Part shown: one piece after another, positions 1-12,585 of the stretch
How the letters are laid out: each line of letters opens with the position of its first letter
How positions within the stretch are numbered: the stretch's first letter is position 1
Assembly: GCF_035222375.1 (NCBI RefSeq)
Contig: NC_085889.1
Location: forward strand, 682,001 to 746,000
From: Podospora pseudocomata
Taxonomy: Eukaryota > Ascomycota > Sordariomycetes > Sordariales > Podosporaceae
Length of the DNA: 64,000 nucleotides
Direction of reading: 5' to 3'
Program-made: the position numbers and the translations under genes
The notes under the pieces: model-generated
Told to the model about the DNA's origin: nothing
Seen by the model: the letters and a program-made list of their open reading frames with translations, nothing else
Database searches by the model: none

Positions 1-44
1 ACCTCTACTCTAGTTCCCAGTTCCACACACCTACCTAAACCACA

Positions 45-1941
45 ATGGACTCTGAGCACGATTTCATCATTGTCGGCGGCGGCACGTCTGGGCTGGTGGT
101 TGCGGCCCGGCTCACAGAGGATCCAAACATTTCGGTTCTTGTCGTTGAAGCTGGCACCGAGCACACCAACGACCCACGCATCCGGACACCGGCCTTTTGG
201 CTTTCTGTTTTGGGATCACCTGACTTTGATTGGGCTTACAAGACTGTCCCCCAGGTGCGAACGCCCCAATCATCCTCCTCATCGTCAGCAGCCACTAACT
301 GTCGCCTAGAAAGGACTTGATGGCAAAGTCATCCCCCTGTCGCAGGGCAAGCTCATCGGTGGCTCAAGTGCTATCAACGGCCTGGCGTTTGTGGCCAACT
401 CCAAAGCTGCCGTTGATGCCTGGGGTGCTTTCGGCAACCCGGGCTGGGACTGGGAGACCTTGGGCCCCTACTACAAGAAGTTCCACACTTTAGCACACCC
501 ATCCGACGCTGCTGGCAAACACCTCCGTCTTTCCTATGTCGATGAAAGCGTCCGTGGCTGCGACGGCCCCATCAAGGCATCCTTCCCCGAAGAATCCAAA
601 GATCCTCTTCCAAACGCCTGGGTCGACACCATCGGGGCCCTGGGCTTCCCAGCCTCTGGAGATCCCTTCAGTGGGAAATTCTCTGGCGGTTATGTCAACG
701 CCTTGAGCGTTGACCCCGAGTCACGCACACGCAGTGATGCGGCGACGGCCTATTTCGAGCCTGCCAAATCCCGTCCCAACCTCCATGTTGTGACCAGTGC
801 CCTCGCAGAAAAGATTTTGTTCGACACTGCTGGCGCGAGTCCGAAGGCCGTTGGGGTCCAAATCCAAAAGGACGGCAAGACTGTCACTCTCGCCGCCAAG
901 AAGGAGGTCATCCTTGCCGCCGGAGTCTTTGGGTCGCCAAAGCTTCTGGAGCTGTCGGGCGTTGGTAACAGAGAGCTTCTTGAGAAGCTAAACATTCCGG
1001 TGGTTGTGGATAACCCCAATGTGGGCGAGAATCTGCAAGATCACCCCGTTTCCAGCGTGAGCTTTGAGGTTGAGGAGGGCGTCAAGACCATCGATGCTCT
1101 GACCCGACAGGATCCCGAAGCCGTCGGTGCCGCGATGCAAGAATACATGACCAACAAGTCAGGCCCCTTTGCTGTGGGCAACTTCACCGGGTCACTTCTA
1201 CCCGTGGCCGACTTTGTCGGGCCTGATGGAAAGTCTACCCTTGACCAGGTCATCAAGCAGATAACAGCTTCGAACCCCAGCCCGTCATCTGGCGATTTTA
1301 CGCCTCATCACACCGAGTTTGTGCACTCGGTCCTGGCAAACCGAGCAGAAGGTGCGGGAAACCTATTCATGTATGCGGCCTGCGCCAATGTGAATCCCGA
1401 CAGTGTGGGCGCCGACATTATTGTAAAGGATGCGTCCCCCGCCAACTTTGTCACAATCTGCGCGGCGCTGTGCTACCCGCTTTCACGTGGCAGCGCCCAC
1501 ATCACGTCTTCCAACGCCGCGGACCTGTCGGTCATTGACCCCAGATATCTGGAGCACCCTCTGGATCTGGAAGTCCAGGCCCGTCTTCTGCGGTACGCAG
1601 AGACCATTGTGCGCACCGAGCCCCTGAGCAAGTTCATCAAGCGAGGCGGACGCCGGAACGCGGGGGCTCCCGCTGACCTCGGCGATCTGGATGTGGCAAA
1701 GCAATACTCCAAGCTGTCGGCGCTCAGCTGCTGGCATCCCACGAGCACCTGTGCCATGCTTCCCCGTGAGCGGGGAGGTGTTGTGGATGCTCGGCTGCAT
1801 GTTCACGGCGTCGAGGGCCTTCGCATTGTCGATTCCAGTATCATTCCTCTGGCCACGCGTGGCAACACCCAGACGACAGTGTACGCGGTTGCAGAGAGAG
1901 CTGCTGACCTTATCAAGAAGGAATACGGCATTGGAAACTGA
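45..1941 (+). CDS. GMC-family FAD-dependent oxidoreductase
   Basis: Join 45..254, 310..1941 (55-nt intron, phase 0) gives 613 aa. The start follows CACAATGG and leads straight into the FAD-binding Rossmann motif IIVGGGTSGL (residues ~8-17). The first GMC signature GGSSAIN lies just after the intron, and the second (LAAGVFGSPKLLELSGVGN) near residue 280. The C-terminal catalytic motif CWHPTSTCAM places His at about residue 546, and RGNTQTT places Asn at about 589. This is a His/Asn pair as in choline and cholesterol oxidases, rather than the His/His of glucose oxidase. There is no signal peptide, so an intracellular alcohol/choline/aryl-alcohol-type oxidase or dehydrogenase is inferred. The substrate cannot be read from sequence. 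Length is normal for the family and all motifs are intact. Confidence 0.93.
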
Positions 1942-2930
1942 AGAGTTTCAGCACATATGCGGGTAACCGCTTGGATGTAACGAGGTGAATGCAGGGCGGC
2001 CTTCTAGAACTATTTTCTCTCCAAGCAATAATCTGACACCGAGTTCTTACAATATTTGCTTCGTCCACTGCTGCATGAAAAATCCTTGCATTTAGACCAC
2101 CACACCAACTGGCAACCACACAGCGGAGAAACGAAATAGCGAGACAATTCGGGCCTATCTCGACCGAATTCTGTTCCACTCCAGAGCGGCACGGGCACCG
2201 GGTTCACCGCGGAGGCTTCCGACCCCGTGTGTACTGTGCAACACACCAACACCAATACCACCCACCCAGCCGAACGAATTATTGGACGGTTGTTGGTCGT
2301 GGAGGGTGCAGCTGGGCGGCACACAACCACTCAACCCTCTTGGTTGCTATCAGCTGCGCCACAGGACTGCCTGCTTGTATTGATTTGACAAATGCATTGC
2401 AAAGGACGGGAATAATTACTGTGACGCTGGGGAAACAAGAGTCCGATCCTTCCATACACCCTCCAGCTCCCACCTTCTGCAGTCTGTCTTTTCAGGACAT
2501 TGCCTGCAACGCCGTGCCCTTCTATTGCGTTTCTCTATCGCTCGCTGGCAGAAGCGCCATCGAAGGAGAGGGTCGGTGTGGTATTGGGGATTTTTTCCAC
2601 ATGCCATCCGCATTTCGCCTCTTGTAACAAACCGTCGAGTTGTTGTCCGTCTCCTTTTATTCTTCTCAAAGTTGCGTGGGTGTACAACTCCTTTTTAACC
2701 GGACGAGCTGACTGCTACACACACACAACAAACTCTGCTTTTTCTTTTCTGTGTTTTTTTTCTCTTCCGAGTTTTCCGGGGAGGAGAAGAGCGAGCACAG
2801 CCCGTTCACTACCACAACCACCGCCGCCGCCGCCGCCGCCGTGGTAGCCTAGACATCACCCCCAAACCAAGGTTTTTTTTAATTGTTGGAAAAGGCAAAC
2901 ACAACAACAACGCCGCCGCCAACCGCCAAG
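1942..2930. other. Intergenic: GMC 3' end and leader of membrane-protein gene
   Basis: No convincing gene; the open frames here have no family features. A CCG/GCC microsatellite at about 2816-2842 lies in the probable 5' leader of the next gene, preceded by pyrimidine-rich stretches (2640-2780) of the kind seen in fungal core promoters. Confidence 0.6.
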
Positions 2931-4518
2931 ATGGACGGACCAGACGGGATGCCGATGGATTTTAACCTCATACCTGCGATGGCGCCGCCGGAGGGTCAGG
3001 TGCCCAACTTTGAGAACCCGTCGGTGAACCAGGCGCCTGCGTACATCGCCGTCGCGGCCGTGTTCATGGCCCTGACGGTGTTTTTTGCCGGTGTGAGGTT
3101 CTGGGCGCGGTTTTTTGTGCAGAGGGCGCCGTGGTGGGATGATTGTGAGTTTTTGTTACTGATCAAGTCATGATGGATTGAGTGCTGACGAATGCGGTAG
3201 TGTTTATCTTTTTGGCGTTGGTGAGTGATGCTGGTTCGAGGCTGTTGGTAATGAAGGGGGTGACTGACTGTGATGTGATAAGTTGTGTCAAGGTGCCTAT
3301 ATCGGGTTGGCTATCTGGCGTACGTTGTTGATACCTTTTTTCTGCAGATGATCTGAGTGATGATTTGCTGACCATCAGACAGTCTCCCTCCACGGCGTGG
3401 GCAGACACATGTGGGATGTCTCCGTCGCGAGCGTCATGAAGCTCATCGAGCCTGGTCGAGCCATTGGCGATGTCACCGAGCCCGCCATCGGTTTCACCAA
3501 GCTTGGTCTCTTGCTCTTCTACTACAAGCTCTTCGCCGTGAATGACCTCACCAGAATCGGCTCGCTCGTGGGCATGGCTGTCGTCGTGCCGCTGTACACG
3601 GCGCTCTTCTTCGTCTTTGTCTTTATGGATGAGGCCTCGGCGTGGAAGGCGAACAAGGCCATGGCCGTGTTCAACATCGTTACCGATTTCTACCTTCTCG
3701 TGTTGCCTCTCACTGCCGTGGTGTGGCTTCGCATGGAGCGCAGAAAGAAGATTGGTCTCATTGTTATTTTCTCCAGTGGTTTCCTGTATGTCATCTCCCC
3801 ATATCAAGGTACCATTGAACCGCTCACTGACAAACCAAAAAAAAAAAAGCGCCTGCATCCTCAGCATCGTCGGCGCAGTCTACCGCTTCCGCGCCGCCGA
3901 CGACCCCGACTTCACCTGGGTCCTCTCCAACGTCTACCTAGTCAAGTAAGCCCCCCTTTATCTCCACTCCTTTCTATCTCATCTTATCTAACCCCGCCCA
4001 GCACAATCGAATGCTGCGTCGGCATAATCTGCGCCTGCGTCCCCTTCCTGCCCGCCCTCGCCAAAAAGTCCCCCATCACGGCCGACTGGATGATCTCGCT
4101 CAAATCCCTCCGCGACCGCATCCTCTCGGCCGGCTCCCGCGGCTCCAGAGGCAACCGCTCCCACCCCTCCGCCAACGACTACGCTTACTACGGCAACTCC
4201 AAGGACCGCAACGCAAGCGGAGAGATCGACCCCGAGCTTGGGGGTACTGCTTCTCTCCGACCGCCCACGGGCAAGAGCAGCAGCAAGAACACCACGCAGG
4301 AGGTGGGGTTGGACACGATTGACGTGATTGATTCCATGCCGGGGCTGTACGGGGATGAGAGGAGCAAGGAGAGGAAGGTGAGGGGGGAGATGTTTAGGAT
4401 GGATCCAACGTTGCAGACGCAGACGGAGACGAGGGTGGGGAGTGACGGGGAGAGCGGGGAGGGGGTCAAAGGGGGGATTGAGGTGAAGAAGGGGTATGCG
4501 GTTACTGAGGGGAGGTGA
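2931..4518 (+). CDS. Integral membrane protein, fungal rhodopsin-domain (PTH11-like) family
   Basis: Six exons: 2931..3144, 3201..3220, 3283..3319, 3383..3785, 3850..3945, 4002..4518, giving 428 aa. All introns are GT..AG and 56-64 nt. The splicing restores family landmarks: WWDD-LFIFLAL at the end of TM1-2, LSLHGVGRHMWDV after exon 4 begins, FSSGFL-ACILSIVGAVYRF across intron 4, and DFTWVLSNVY-LVN-TIECCVGIICACVPF before the last TM. Several hydrophobic segments precede a hydrophilic Ser/Gly-rich cytoplasmic tail of about 170 residues. The family (Pfam rhodopsin_dom_fungi) includes PTH11-like putative GPCRs, but no CFEM domain is present. The start context is CCAAGATGG. Function beyond a polytopic plasma-membrane protein is unknown. 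Exon 2 is only 20 nt, so automated models may miss it. Confidence 0.9.
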
Positions 4519-6576
4519 AGAAGGGTGATTTAATGGAATTGGATATATCCGGTCACTGTGGGATTTGATAGAGCGTTGGTCACGCTCGTGTTTATGGGTA
4601 TTTGCTGATGCCAAATAAAAAACACATTGTCTTTGAGATCTATCGTCGCGCGTCTTTCTCTACAAGTCTGTCTTTGGGTCCTGATGTTGGGTTCCTGATG
4701 ATTGTGACAGCTGGGCGTTGAGCTGTTCATGATGAGATTCTCTTCGTAGCTAGCAGTACATCTACCGCGTGATCTTGTCAAATCGTTTTGCTCCTCGTGA
4801 AACACGTGGAATCAATTTCCAACACACGGTCGTGAGAACAGGGTGTGCCCCGACCAGTTCTTGTTCCAGTGCCGATCAGCAGCGGCCACCATCCGTGCAG
4901 GTGGAAGCCATGTGGCAGCCCTCTTGGCTGATCTTTGCTCTCCCCCCGGGTTCATCTTGGAGATCTGTCCCGCCCCCTCTCGCTCCCCCTCGATCACTTC
5001 CCCGTGCTCTTCCCCCATTCACCACGGTCCCTCAATCAACACTGCAGCCATCCTCTCTTCTCAATCTCAAACATTTCCCCCGTGGCGCACGCCAAAATGA
5101 CACCCACATCACATCAGTCAAATTTACCCATCCAGCTACCTACCTTACTGTGTTGCAACGAGAATGGAAGGGTGACACCCCCCGGTGAGCCGGGCACCTC
5201 CCAAACAAACACCCTCCATCCATTCCCACCACATGCTGTGATGTATATTGCTTACCTCTTCACGTCATCCAATCGCATCACTTCTTCTTCGTCCTCTCTC
5301 TTTCCCGTGCGCCCATCCTCTCCCACCAAACATACGCTGTAGGACCCACCGTAATTCCCGGGCGCCTAAGCACCACTGCGGCACAGCCCGCCCGTTGATC
5401 CCCGAACGCGGGCAGGTGCAAATCTCGGGGTCTTCGGGATTGCTTGTTGGGAGGAGGAGGGGCCCGGGGGGGATCTCTGCTGCCCGCACCGCACCGGTCA
5501 CTGTTCACAAAATCCCACAACAAGACTACGCCACCAAACGGTCCGAATTCCCTGAAGCACGTGTTTCTCCCCCCTGACAAGAAAGCGGGAGTGGCGCCAT
5601 AACTGCCGGAAGGATCTGCGTTGGCCAGGGGGGAGAGGGAGGAAGAGCCTTATGGGGCAGGTTGTAGTAGACTGTGCCTCTTGAGACGTTGCGGTGGATG
5701 TTACCGGAGTGTTGGGTGATGGACTGGGAATGAAACTCTCGAGCAGAATTGATCGCTGGCTGCAACCGAGCGAGACACCGAGCTGGTTGGTGATGGGCTT
5801 CTGTAATGGAAGGGTGACACTGGGACGAACGGCTCACTGGTGTTGCGTTCGGAGGGAGGGGAATCGATATCACGTCGGCGGGTTCGTGTGTCTCATCTTT
5901 GCTTGGTTTGCGGTTGTTGGCACCGTCAGCCGTGAAACCCGGTGTGCGTGGCTTCTGAGGTTTGTCCGTGGCTTGTTCACCGGTGGTACACTGTAGCATC
6001 CAACGGTTTGTGAAGCCTAGGCGGAAACCAATCCCGGGGGGCGTAGCAGGGCACCCAGGCCCCCATGTACCGTGACTTGTGCTGCCTGTACCTACCCAGG
6101 TTGCCGCGTTCATCTAGGCACAGCCAGATCGATCCCTAGAATCCTTTCAACCATCATGGGCCAAGGTCATGTCATCGGGACGAACTTGGTTCCATAAATG
6201 GACGGCAGTGTCTCCATTCGTCCGTCAGTTGGTGATGGTTTGCTGAGGCGGCGCAGGAGGTGTTCGCTGCTGCGACGGCTTAGTTCGGTTCTGGGTGACA
6301 CGGTGGTGACGCTTTGTTTGGAAACAAGGCACAGGTAGGCAGGCAATGAGCAAGCGGGCAGATTTTTGCGGTGCTGGGTTGCCATCGCCGGGTAGCGGTG
6401 GTTCTTGTATGCGTCGTCGGCTTTCCTCTCGAGCGGATGCTTGAAATCCCTATCATCATCATTAGACCAGACTGTCACCGCACGCAAGTCAGCACCGAAT
6501 TTTGGGAAAATTGTTCGCTCAGCTTTGCCTCATTCTTTCTTTTCCACCTTTGATACCTACTCTGATTCCAAGCATC
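4519..6576. other. 2-kb intergenic stretch without a recognisable gene
   Basis: Several frames of 80-195 codons are open on both strands (the longest is 5526..6113 on minus), but they are Pro/Ser/Arg-rich, overlap each other, and show no domain, splice structure or codon regularity. I treat the region as the 3' UTR of the membrane protein plus the P450 promoter. Confidence 0.55.
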
Positions 6577-8193
6577 ATGTCCATTCTTGGACTCGTCACG
6601 CTTTCCCAAGCGGCCGTTGTTGCTGCGGTTGTGAGTCTCCCCCACTCCAACAACAAAAGATAAGTTACTGACCACTCTCGACAGTGCTTCGTCGTCGGCC
6701 GAGCGCTGTACAACGTCTTCTTCCACCCGCTAGCCGTGTTCCCAGGACCACGGCTGTGGGCCTCGTCTCGGGTACCATATGCCGCCAACCTCGTTCGCGG
6801 CCGGCTGCATCACCGGATCAAGCAACTGCACGACCAGTACGGCCCGGTGGTGCGGATAGCCCCCGACGAGCTGTCCTTCACCCTCGACGGGGCCTGGCAC
6901 GACATCTACTGCGGCGGCTACGGCAACAAGGGCTTCCCCAAGCACGACGCCTACCGCAACGCCCAGACTTTTGTCTCACTCTTCGATGCCGACGATGAGA
7001 ACCATACACGCCTTCGCAACCTCCTCGGCAAGGAGTTCTTCTCGCTAAACTCTGCCCGTCGCCAAGAGCGCATCGTGCAGGAGTACACCGCTCTGATGAT
7101 CAACCAGCTGCGCAAGCAATATGTCGAGACCAAGCAGCCGGCAGACATGCGCGAGTGGTACAACTTCTTGACGTTTGACGTGGCGGCGAGGGTGACGCTC
7201 AGCGAGGATTTTGGCTGCCTGGAGAAGAGGACGTATCACCCTTGGATCGAGATGGTATTGACACACTTTAAACTGTCAGCGTTGTTGATGATCTCGCGGT
7301 TTTATCCTCCTTCGTCTTCCTTGCTTTTCACCCTAGCACCAGCCAGACTTATGGAGATGAGAGATACTTTTATCAGGCTTGTGCGGGAGAAGATTGAGCG
7401 TCGAATGAACCGCACTCTTCCGCCCGATGACAACGATGATTTCGTCACTGCTGCCCTGGGCAAGGGGGTTGAAAAGGGGCTGACGAAGGACGAGCTCGAG
7501 GCGAATTGCATCTTGCTTCTGTTGGCCGGGAGCGAAACCATGACGACGTCGCTGCTGGGGGCTACGCATTACCTGTGTGAAAACCCCGCCGTCTTGCGTC
7601 GGATAACGGCCGAGGTTAGGGCAACCGTCACATCCGAGGAGCAGCTTACCTTTGGGTTCATCACGGAGAACATGCCTTACCTCAATGCTGTGCTCAAGGA
7701 GACGCAGAGGCTGTGTCCACCGGTCGCGAACGGGCCTGCTCGTGTGGTCAACAGGCCTGGCACCATGATTGCTGGGTTCCCTGTTCCGGAAGGGACCGCT
7801 GTTGGTGTTACTCAGTTTGCGGCAAACCGCCAGACGTCGAACTTCACTCGCCCCAACGACTTTGTGCCCGAGAGATGGTTGTCAGTGGAGCAGGCGGGGC
7901 AGATTGGTGAAAAGATTGGCGACAGCGCTCTTGCGCAAGATGTCGAGCAGTTTGCGGGGGATGTGCGCAGCGTTGTTCGTCCGTTCGTGGTCGGCGGCCG
8001 CGACTGCATCGGACAAAACCTCTCATGGGTCGAGTTTCGCGTTGTGTTGGCTCGGATTCTGTGGAATTTTGACATGGAGGTGGTCAGGGAGGAGAAGTTT
8101 CCATCGTTTAACCAGTGGACAGATCAGAAGGCGTTTGAGCTTTGGCAGAAGGAACCTTATCATGTCAGCTTGACAGAGAGGACAAGTTTGTAA
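6577..8193 (+). CDS. Cytochrome P450 monooxygenase (isotrichodermin C-15 hydroxylase-like)
   Basis: Join 6577..6630, 6685..8193 gives 520 aa. The short first exon encodes a hydrophobic start (MSILGLVTLSQAAVVAAV), the beginning of the ER membrane anchor. After the 54-nt intron comes the typical FFHPLAVFPGP membrane-to-catalytic-domain hinge. The I-helix motif LLAGSETMTT, the K-helix ExxR (ETQR), PERW, and the haem loop FVVGGRDCIG with Cys at about residue 459 are all present, so the enzyme should bind haem and oxygen. The overall pattern resembles the trichothecene C-15 hydroxylase/CYP65-like group of ascomycete P450s. The substrate is unknown and no biosynthetic core enzyme lies nearby. Confidence 0.93.
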
Positions 8194-8213
8194 TATTTTC
8201 TCGTTTCTTCGGT

Positions 8214-9988
8214 TTAAGTTAAAGGAATAAAATAGCCTACAGAATTCTGCAGTCGGGGACAACAACTTCTGTCGTACATTTTGCATTCAACATGGATGAT
8301 TAACAGGTGAGAGCCTCTTTTTCTCAGGAGTAGGGGAATCATATGATTCAGGTGTTTCAACCCTGGGGCAGCACGAGCGCGTTGCAACGGCGCCAATCCA
8401 TCCGCACCTGTCGTTTCAATGTCGGCCCCCTTTTCGAGGAGAAGTTCGACTACCGAATAATGACCATCTGCAACGGCACTGAAAAATGCCGTGCGGCCAC
8501 TTGCGTCCTTCTTTTCCAGGTCAATCGTTTGGGCATGACTGCTTAGCAATTCAGAGTAGCTCTTTTTAATCAACCTCTCGCCTCTTTTGAGCAGCACCTC
8601 AACTACGGTCTGATGTGTCCTTCGATTCAATATTGACACCATTCTCAGTCAACAACCGTGTCGCATTTAAATGCCCACTTCCGGTAGTCCACGATAAACA
8701 GGTTCTGCCATCGTTGTCTTTGGATTCGACATCAGCCTTCTCGCTTGCCAGAAGTTGTTTGAGAATGGCTACATCGCCAGCCTTCGCAGCCTTTGCAGCC
8801 TTCGATGATAAAGTTTGTCCATCTTCATCCTGCGGCTCAACACCTCGAGCCAGTAGTATTTCCATCACCTGCTCATGGCCCAGTTCTACGGCGCGAAAAA
8901 CCATACTAGCTAGTTTGTCGCCTCGTGCCAGACGCCCTTTGCGGATACACATCCTTCGAAGCGGAAACATTGACCGTCGGTGTCTGCTCATGATGACGGG
9001 CTCGAAATCGTTGCTCAAAACCCGCTCGAACTGTGTCATACCGTACCGAACAGGCGATCTCGAAGATAGATAGCGATGGGTTTCTCCTCGACCTCTTTTT
9101 GTCGACAATTAAGACCGATACCGATAAAACGAAGCTCTATGTGAATTCCGCGGCCGCTGGCAGTCAAGGGATTGTTGCCTAGGCTTCCAGGCGGCATAAA
9201 TCCAACGATGTTGCCAGAGTTAATAAACGCGTCCGGGGAAGTTGCCAGAAGCCCACCGCGAGTGTCTCATGACTTCCATGCGAACAGACTGTGATCATCC
9301 GAAATCTTCATTATTTCCTCTTGTAGCCGGATGAAAGCATTTTCCTTCTCTCCATACATTAGCGGCATGTTGATATCGAATATTCCCAATAAACTGTAGA
9401 CACAATCCTCGACTCTTGTTGTTTCCCTTCCAGCTGCCCATGACATCATCTTCTGAGCGACACTGAAGCCATCAATATCACTCTCCCCGGCAAAAAGCAC
9501 CGATGGTATCCAGATGCGGTTTGCCACGGCTCGTTGTAGGCTCAGCTTTCCACCCAGATTTGTCCAGTTTTGATCGAAAAAGTTCACTTTGCGTGGTGCA
9601 ATGAGCTCCTGGAGGGTCCACGCCCTAGAATGGAAAACCACCTGCTATCGGAGAACTGGGCTTGCAACTGTACATCGGCCAGGTAATCGAGACAGACTTC
9701 GGCTTCTTGATACCAGCGGTACATGGAGTTGATAGCTTCTGAGAGCTCGGCGCTGCTCGTCTTATCGATGCAGCAGGTGTCGACCCAAGCATATTGGTAT
9801 CGCTCTCTGGCGAGGGCGCAAAAGGCCTCGATCTTCCGGTATCTTTATTTCTCTATGGCGCAGCCCACTTCCATGTCCCGAAACGTTACCTCCTCGTAGC
9901 CCCAGGTGTGTAACAAGATGGTATAGGGGGGCACACTATTGTCTGTAAACTCCGCAAGTTTTAGGATGGTTGTGTGCAGCAGGCGCAT
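8214..9988 (-). pseudogene. Degenerate HET-domain / ankyrin-repeat (HET-E-like) gene
   Basis: Reading the minus strand from an ATG at 9988, the canonical HET N-terminus is recognisable (MRLLHTT, ILLHTWGYEEVTF). It is broken by TAA at 9845-9847, then continues with WVDTCCIDKTSSAELSEAIN and MYRWYQEAEV. A frameshift near 9640 leads to WTLQELIAP, AQKMMSWAA, ED..YSLLGIFDINMPLMYGE and the SDDHSLFAW end of the HET block. A TGA follows (9267-9269), then GGLLATSPDAF, another frameshift near 9045, two ankyrin-like segments, and a frameshift near 8620 before the final ankyrin block. At least two stops and three frameshifts make it a pseudogene. The family controls heterokaryon incompatibility and programmed cell death. 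Confidence 0.85.
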
Positions 9989-10270
9989 CCTGACGAATAC
10001 TGGACAGGCGGACCAAGGCGATATGTTCTACGGTAGTCGGTGGTCGGGGTTCAGTCGTCCGATTAAATGAGGGATTAGGAAGGTATGAAGGGTGAGGGGA
10101 TCACGGTGGATTTCAGCCCAAATGGCCGCAGCGCTATCAGCATGAGTGGCACAGGACAAGGCGATTCTTCATTGGCCGCCTCACATGTCCCGTGATGAAA
10201 GGTGAAGATGGTATGCTTTTTGCTTGTTTCTGAGCATATCCTCAAGTGTTACACTAGGCACGTATCCTCA

Positions 10271-12585
10271 TCATTGGGCATTGCCATTCTTCTCGTTGCC
10301 ATTGCAATTCCCATGCATCTTCTCCCAAGCGCTCCTCTTCATCCAAATCTCCCCAATCGGACAACCATCCTTCTCAACACAGACCCAATCGCCAATACCA
10401 TGCTCCTCTCCAGCACGCCTCACCCCTCTCCCACCACCACCAATGATCAAATTTCCTGGCCGATATTTCTCGTGTGCCTTCATGCGGCGGATCACACTGC
10501 CATGGATACGGGCATCCTCAGGAATGTCACGAACTTCCCCGCAGGGGAGGGGCCAGCGAATGGGCTTCCAAGAGCCATCTTCTTGAAGGTCCATACGGCG
10601 GAAGGGGAGATACCTGGGAGGGCAACTGTTAGCCGGCCGGCATACACGGTAAGGCAGAAAATAGTGGCTACGTACTCCATAATCTTCCAAGCTAACACTG
10701 AAGTCTTGCTCAGCCCGCAATCAAACTCGAGGGAGTCGTGAATTCGAGCCGTGTGCGCTTTGTGCATCATTTCTCGGAACGACGAAGGCTTCTGCTGCCC
10801 GCTGCAGTCACCCTCCTTCTCGCCCGACTTTTTGGCACCACTGCCCCCGTCGTTGGTCTGAGAAAATGAGTCCTTGAAGCTGGATTGCTGGAACAACTTG
10901 GGTGTACTCATACTCGAACTGCGGATCATGATGTTTGGAATCGGTGGGTTGGGCTCGCCCGAGGTCTCGTGAGGGGCAATCTCGTCATTGAGGGGCTGTT
11001 CCTGTCCTGCCGACGGCGGCCTATATCCATGATCCTCGGTGTCGGACTCGTCGTGGTCATGGAGAGCCTCGACGCAACCCATCTCGCGGACCTTCTCCTC
11101 GTCAAACATCAGGCCTGCCTTGATCGCTTCGTGGACCATCCAGACCAAGGGAACGTGGCTGGCGACTTTGGAGTCCTCAAAGGTTTCTTCCCACCCACCA
11201 CCAATATCCGCATGGCCTCCTGAGAACCACACTTCGTCGATGTCCTGATGGCTTTCCTCCTCGTCGCTTTCCTCACTCTCGGCAAATGATTCGGCGTCCT
11301 CCAGATGAGGATGGGGCTCGATTGATACCTCGGATTTGACGTCGTTCTCCGTCGGGCGCGCCGAAGCCTCGGTCTTGTTGGTGTGCCGTGATCGTGTCGA
11401 GTGGGAGCGCCTGCGATATGGCTCTGGATCCGTGGGCACGCCCAACGTGGGCCGTCGCCCTCTGTCGTCCTGGCTCTGTTTACCTTGGTGGGCGGGAGCG
11501 GCAGCGGATTTTCGTCTGTACTTCTCGTGGAGATTGTGGAGACCATCGGACACTGGGTGATGGTGGTGCTGCTTCTTGCCGCTCTTGCTCTGGTACACCA
11601 AGTCCTGCCGGAACTTGGCGCGGCGCTCATCAATACTCACGGCGTGACGGACAACCTTTGCCGAGGTGCGCGCCGTGTAAGGAAACTTGCTCCTTTGCAT
11701 CCAGGCTGCCTCAAACTGAGGTACACTGTTGACTGTGTCGAAGAGGCCGAGAAAGCGGATGCGGCGGACAGGGCGGGAGAAGGTCTCACGAAATCCCTTC
11801 ATGAAGGTGTACATCTCCCTCTTCTTCTGGTTCCCTTCTGGAGTGTTGTCTCCCTGCCTGCTCTGCCAGTTGGAGAAGGCTTTCCACGCAAACACCACCA
11901 TCTCCTCGTTACCGTGCGACAGCAGCCCGACATAATCCAACATCTCGGCCAAGAATCGCGCAATGTACGCCCCACGCGAGAAGCCAAAGATGTAGATCTC
12001 ATCTCCAGGGTTGTAGAACCTCATCAGGAACCGATAGCCTCCCACAACATGATGATCGAACGAGGACCCAATGGCACTGTCTTTGGCTTTCATGTACCAA
12101 GACTTGATACGCGCCACCGTTCCCGTGCGAGTCAAGCTGCTTGAGACAACATAGGTGCCAATTCCGGCTTCAGGATACAGTTTAGTACGACGCCCTACAA
12201 CACAATGTAACACAATTCTTTGTCACTCACGTTGATAATAATGAACTAATCAGATTGTCAGCACTCCAGTCAGATAATAGACGGTATCGAAATACTTACA
12301 TTGATCCCTCGCTGTCCTGTCGAGCATTCGAAATATCTTCAAAATGTTGCTGTCGCTGTCGTCGCCATGGAACTTATTGCCTGTGCCATCGAAGCACAAT
12401 ACAATCTTGCTCGGCTTCCGGTGGCGAGACTGATGGTCTCTGTCTGGACCCATTGGAGTGACAGGACGAGATGGCAGATGTGTTGAGAAAAAGTCTTCGT
12501 GTGCGTCAATGTGGGACTCCCGATCTGGACTGGAGACTCTGACACGGTTACCCGGCCTCTCGGGCATGAGGTGCGACTTATCCAT
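10271..12585 (-). CDS. DUF2235 (Tle1-like phospholipase domain) protein
   Basis: Complement of join(10271..10613, 10676..12167, 12231..12245, 12300..12585) gives 711 aa. The N-terminal block KIVLCFDGTGNKF and the nucleophile-elbow motif GFSRGAYIAR identify the DUF2235 alpha/beta-hydrolase family, related to bacterial type VI Tle1 phospholipases. A 15-nt micro-exon encoding HYYQ, flanked by 54- and 63-nt introns, restores the family's YYQPGIGTYV motif. Intron 3 (donor GTACGT) restores KIMEYLPFRRMD. The C-terminal domain has SWKPIRWPLPCGEVRDIP and HGSVIRRM. A low-complexity acidic/His-rich insert of about 150 residues, unlikely to be structured, lies in the middle. No signal peptide is seen. 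The cellular role of fungal members is unknown; lipid hydrolysis is inferred from the fold. Confidence 0.9.

Noticed and set aside
5526-6113. 195-codon minus-strand frame upstream of the P450
   Set aside because: Low-complexity Pro/Thr/Arg composition, no recognisable domain or intron signals.
8214-9988. RIP as sole cause of the HET pseudogene
   Set aside because: The lesions include several frameshifts and the region is not markedly AT-enriched, so RIP cannot explain most of the damage.
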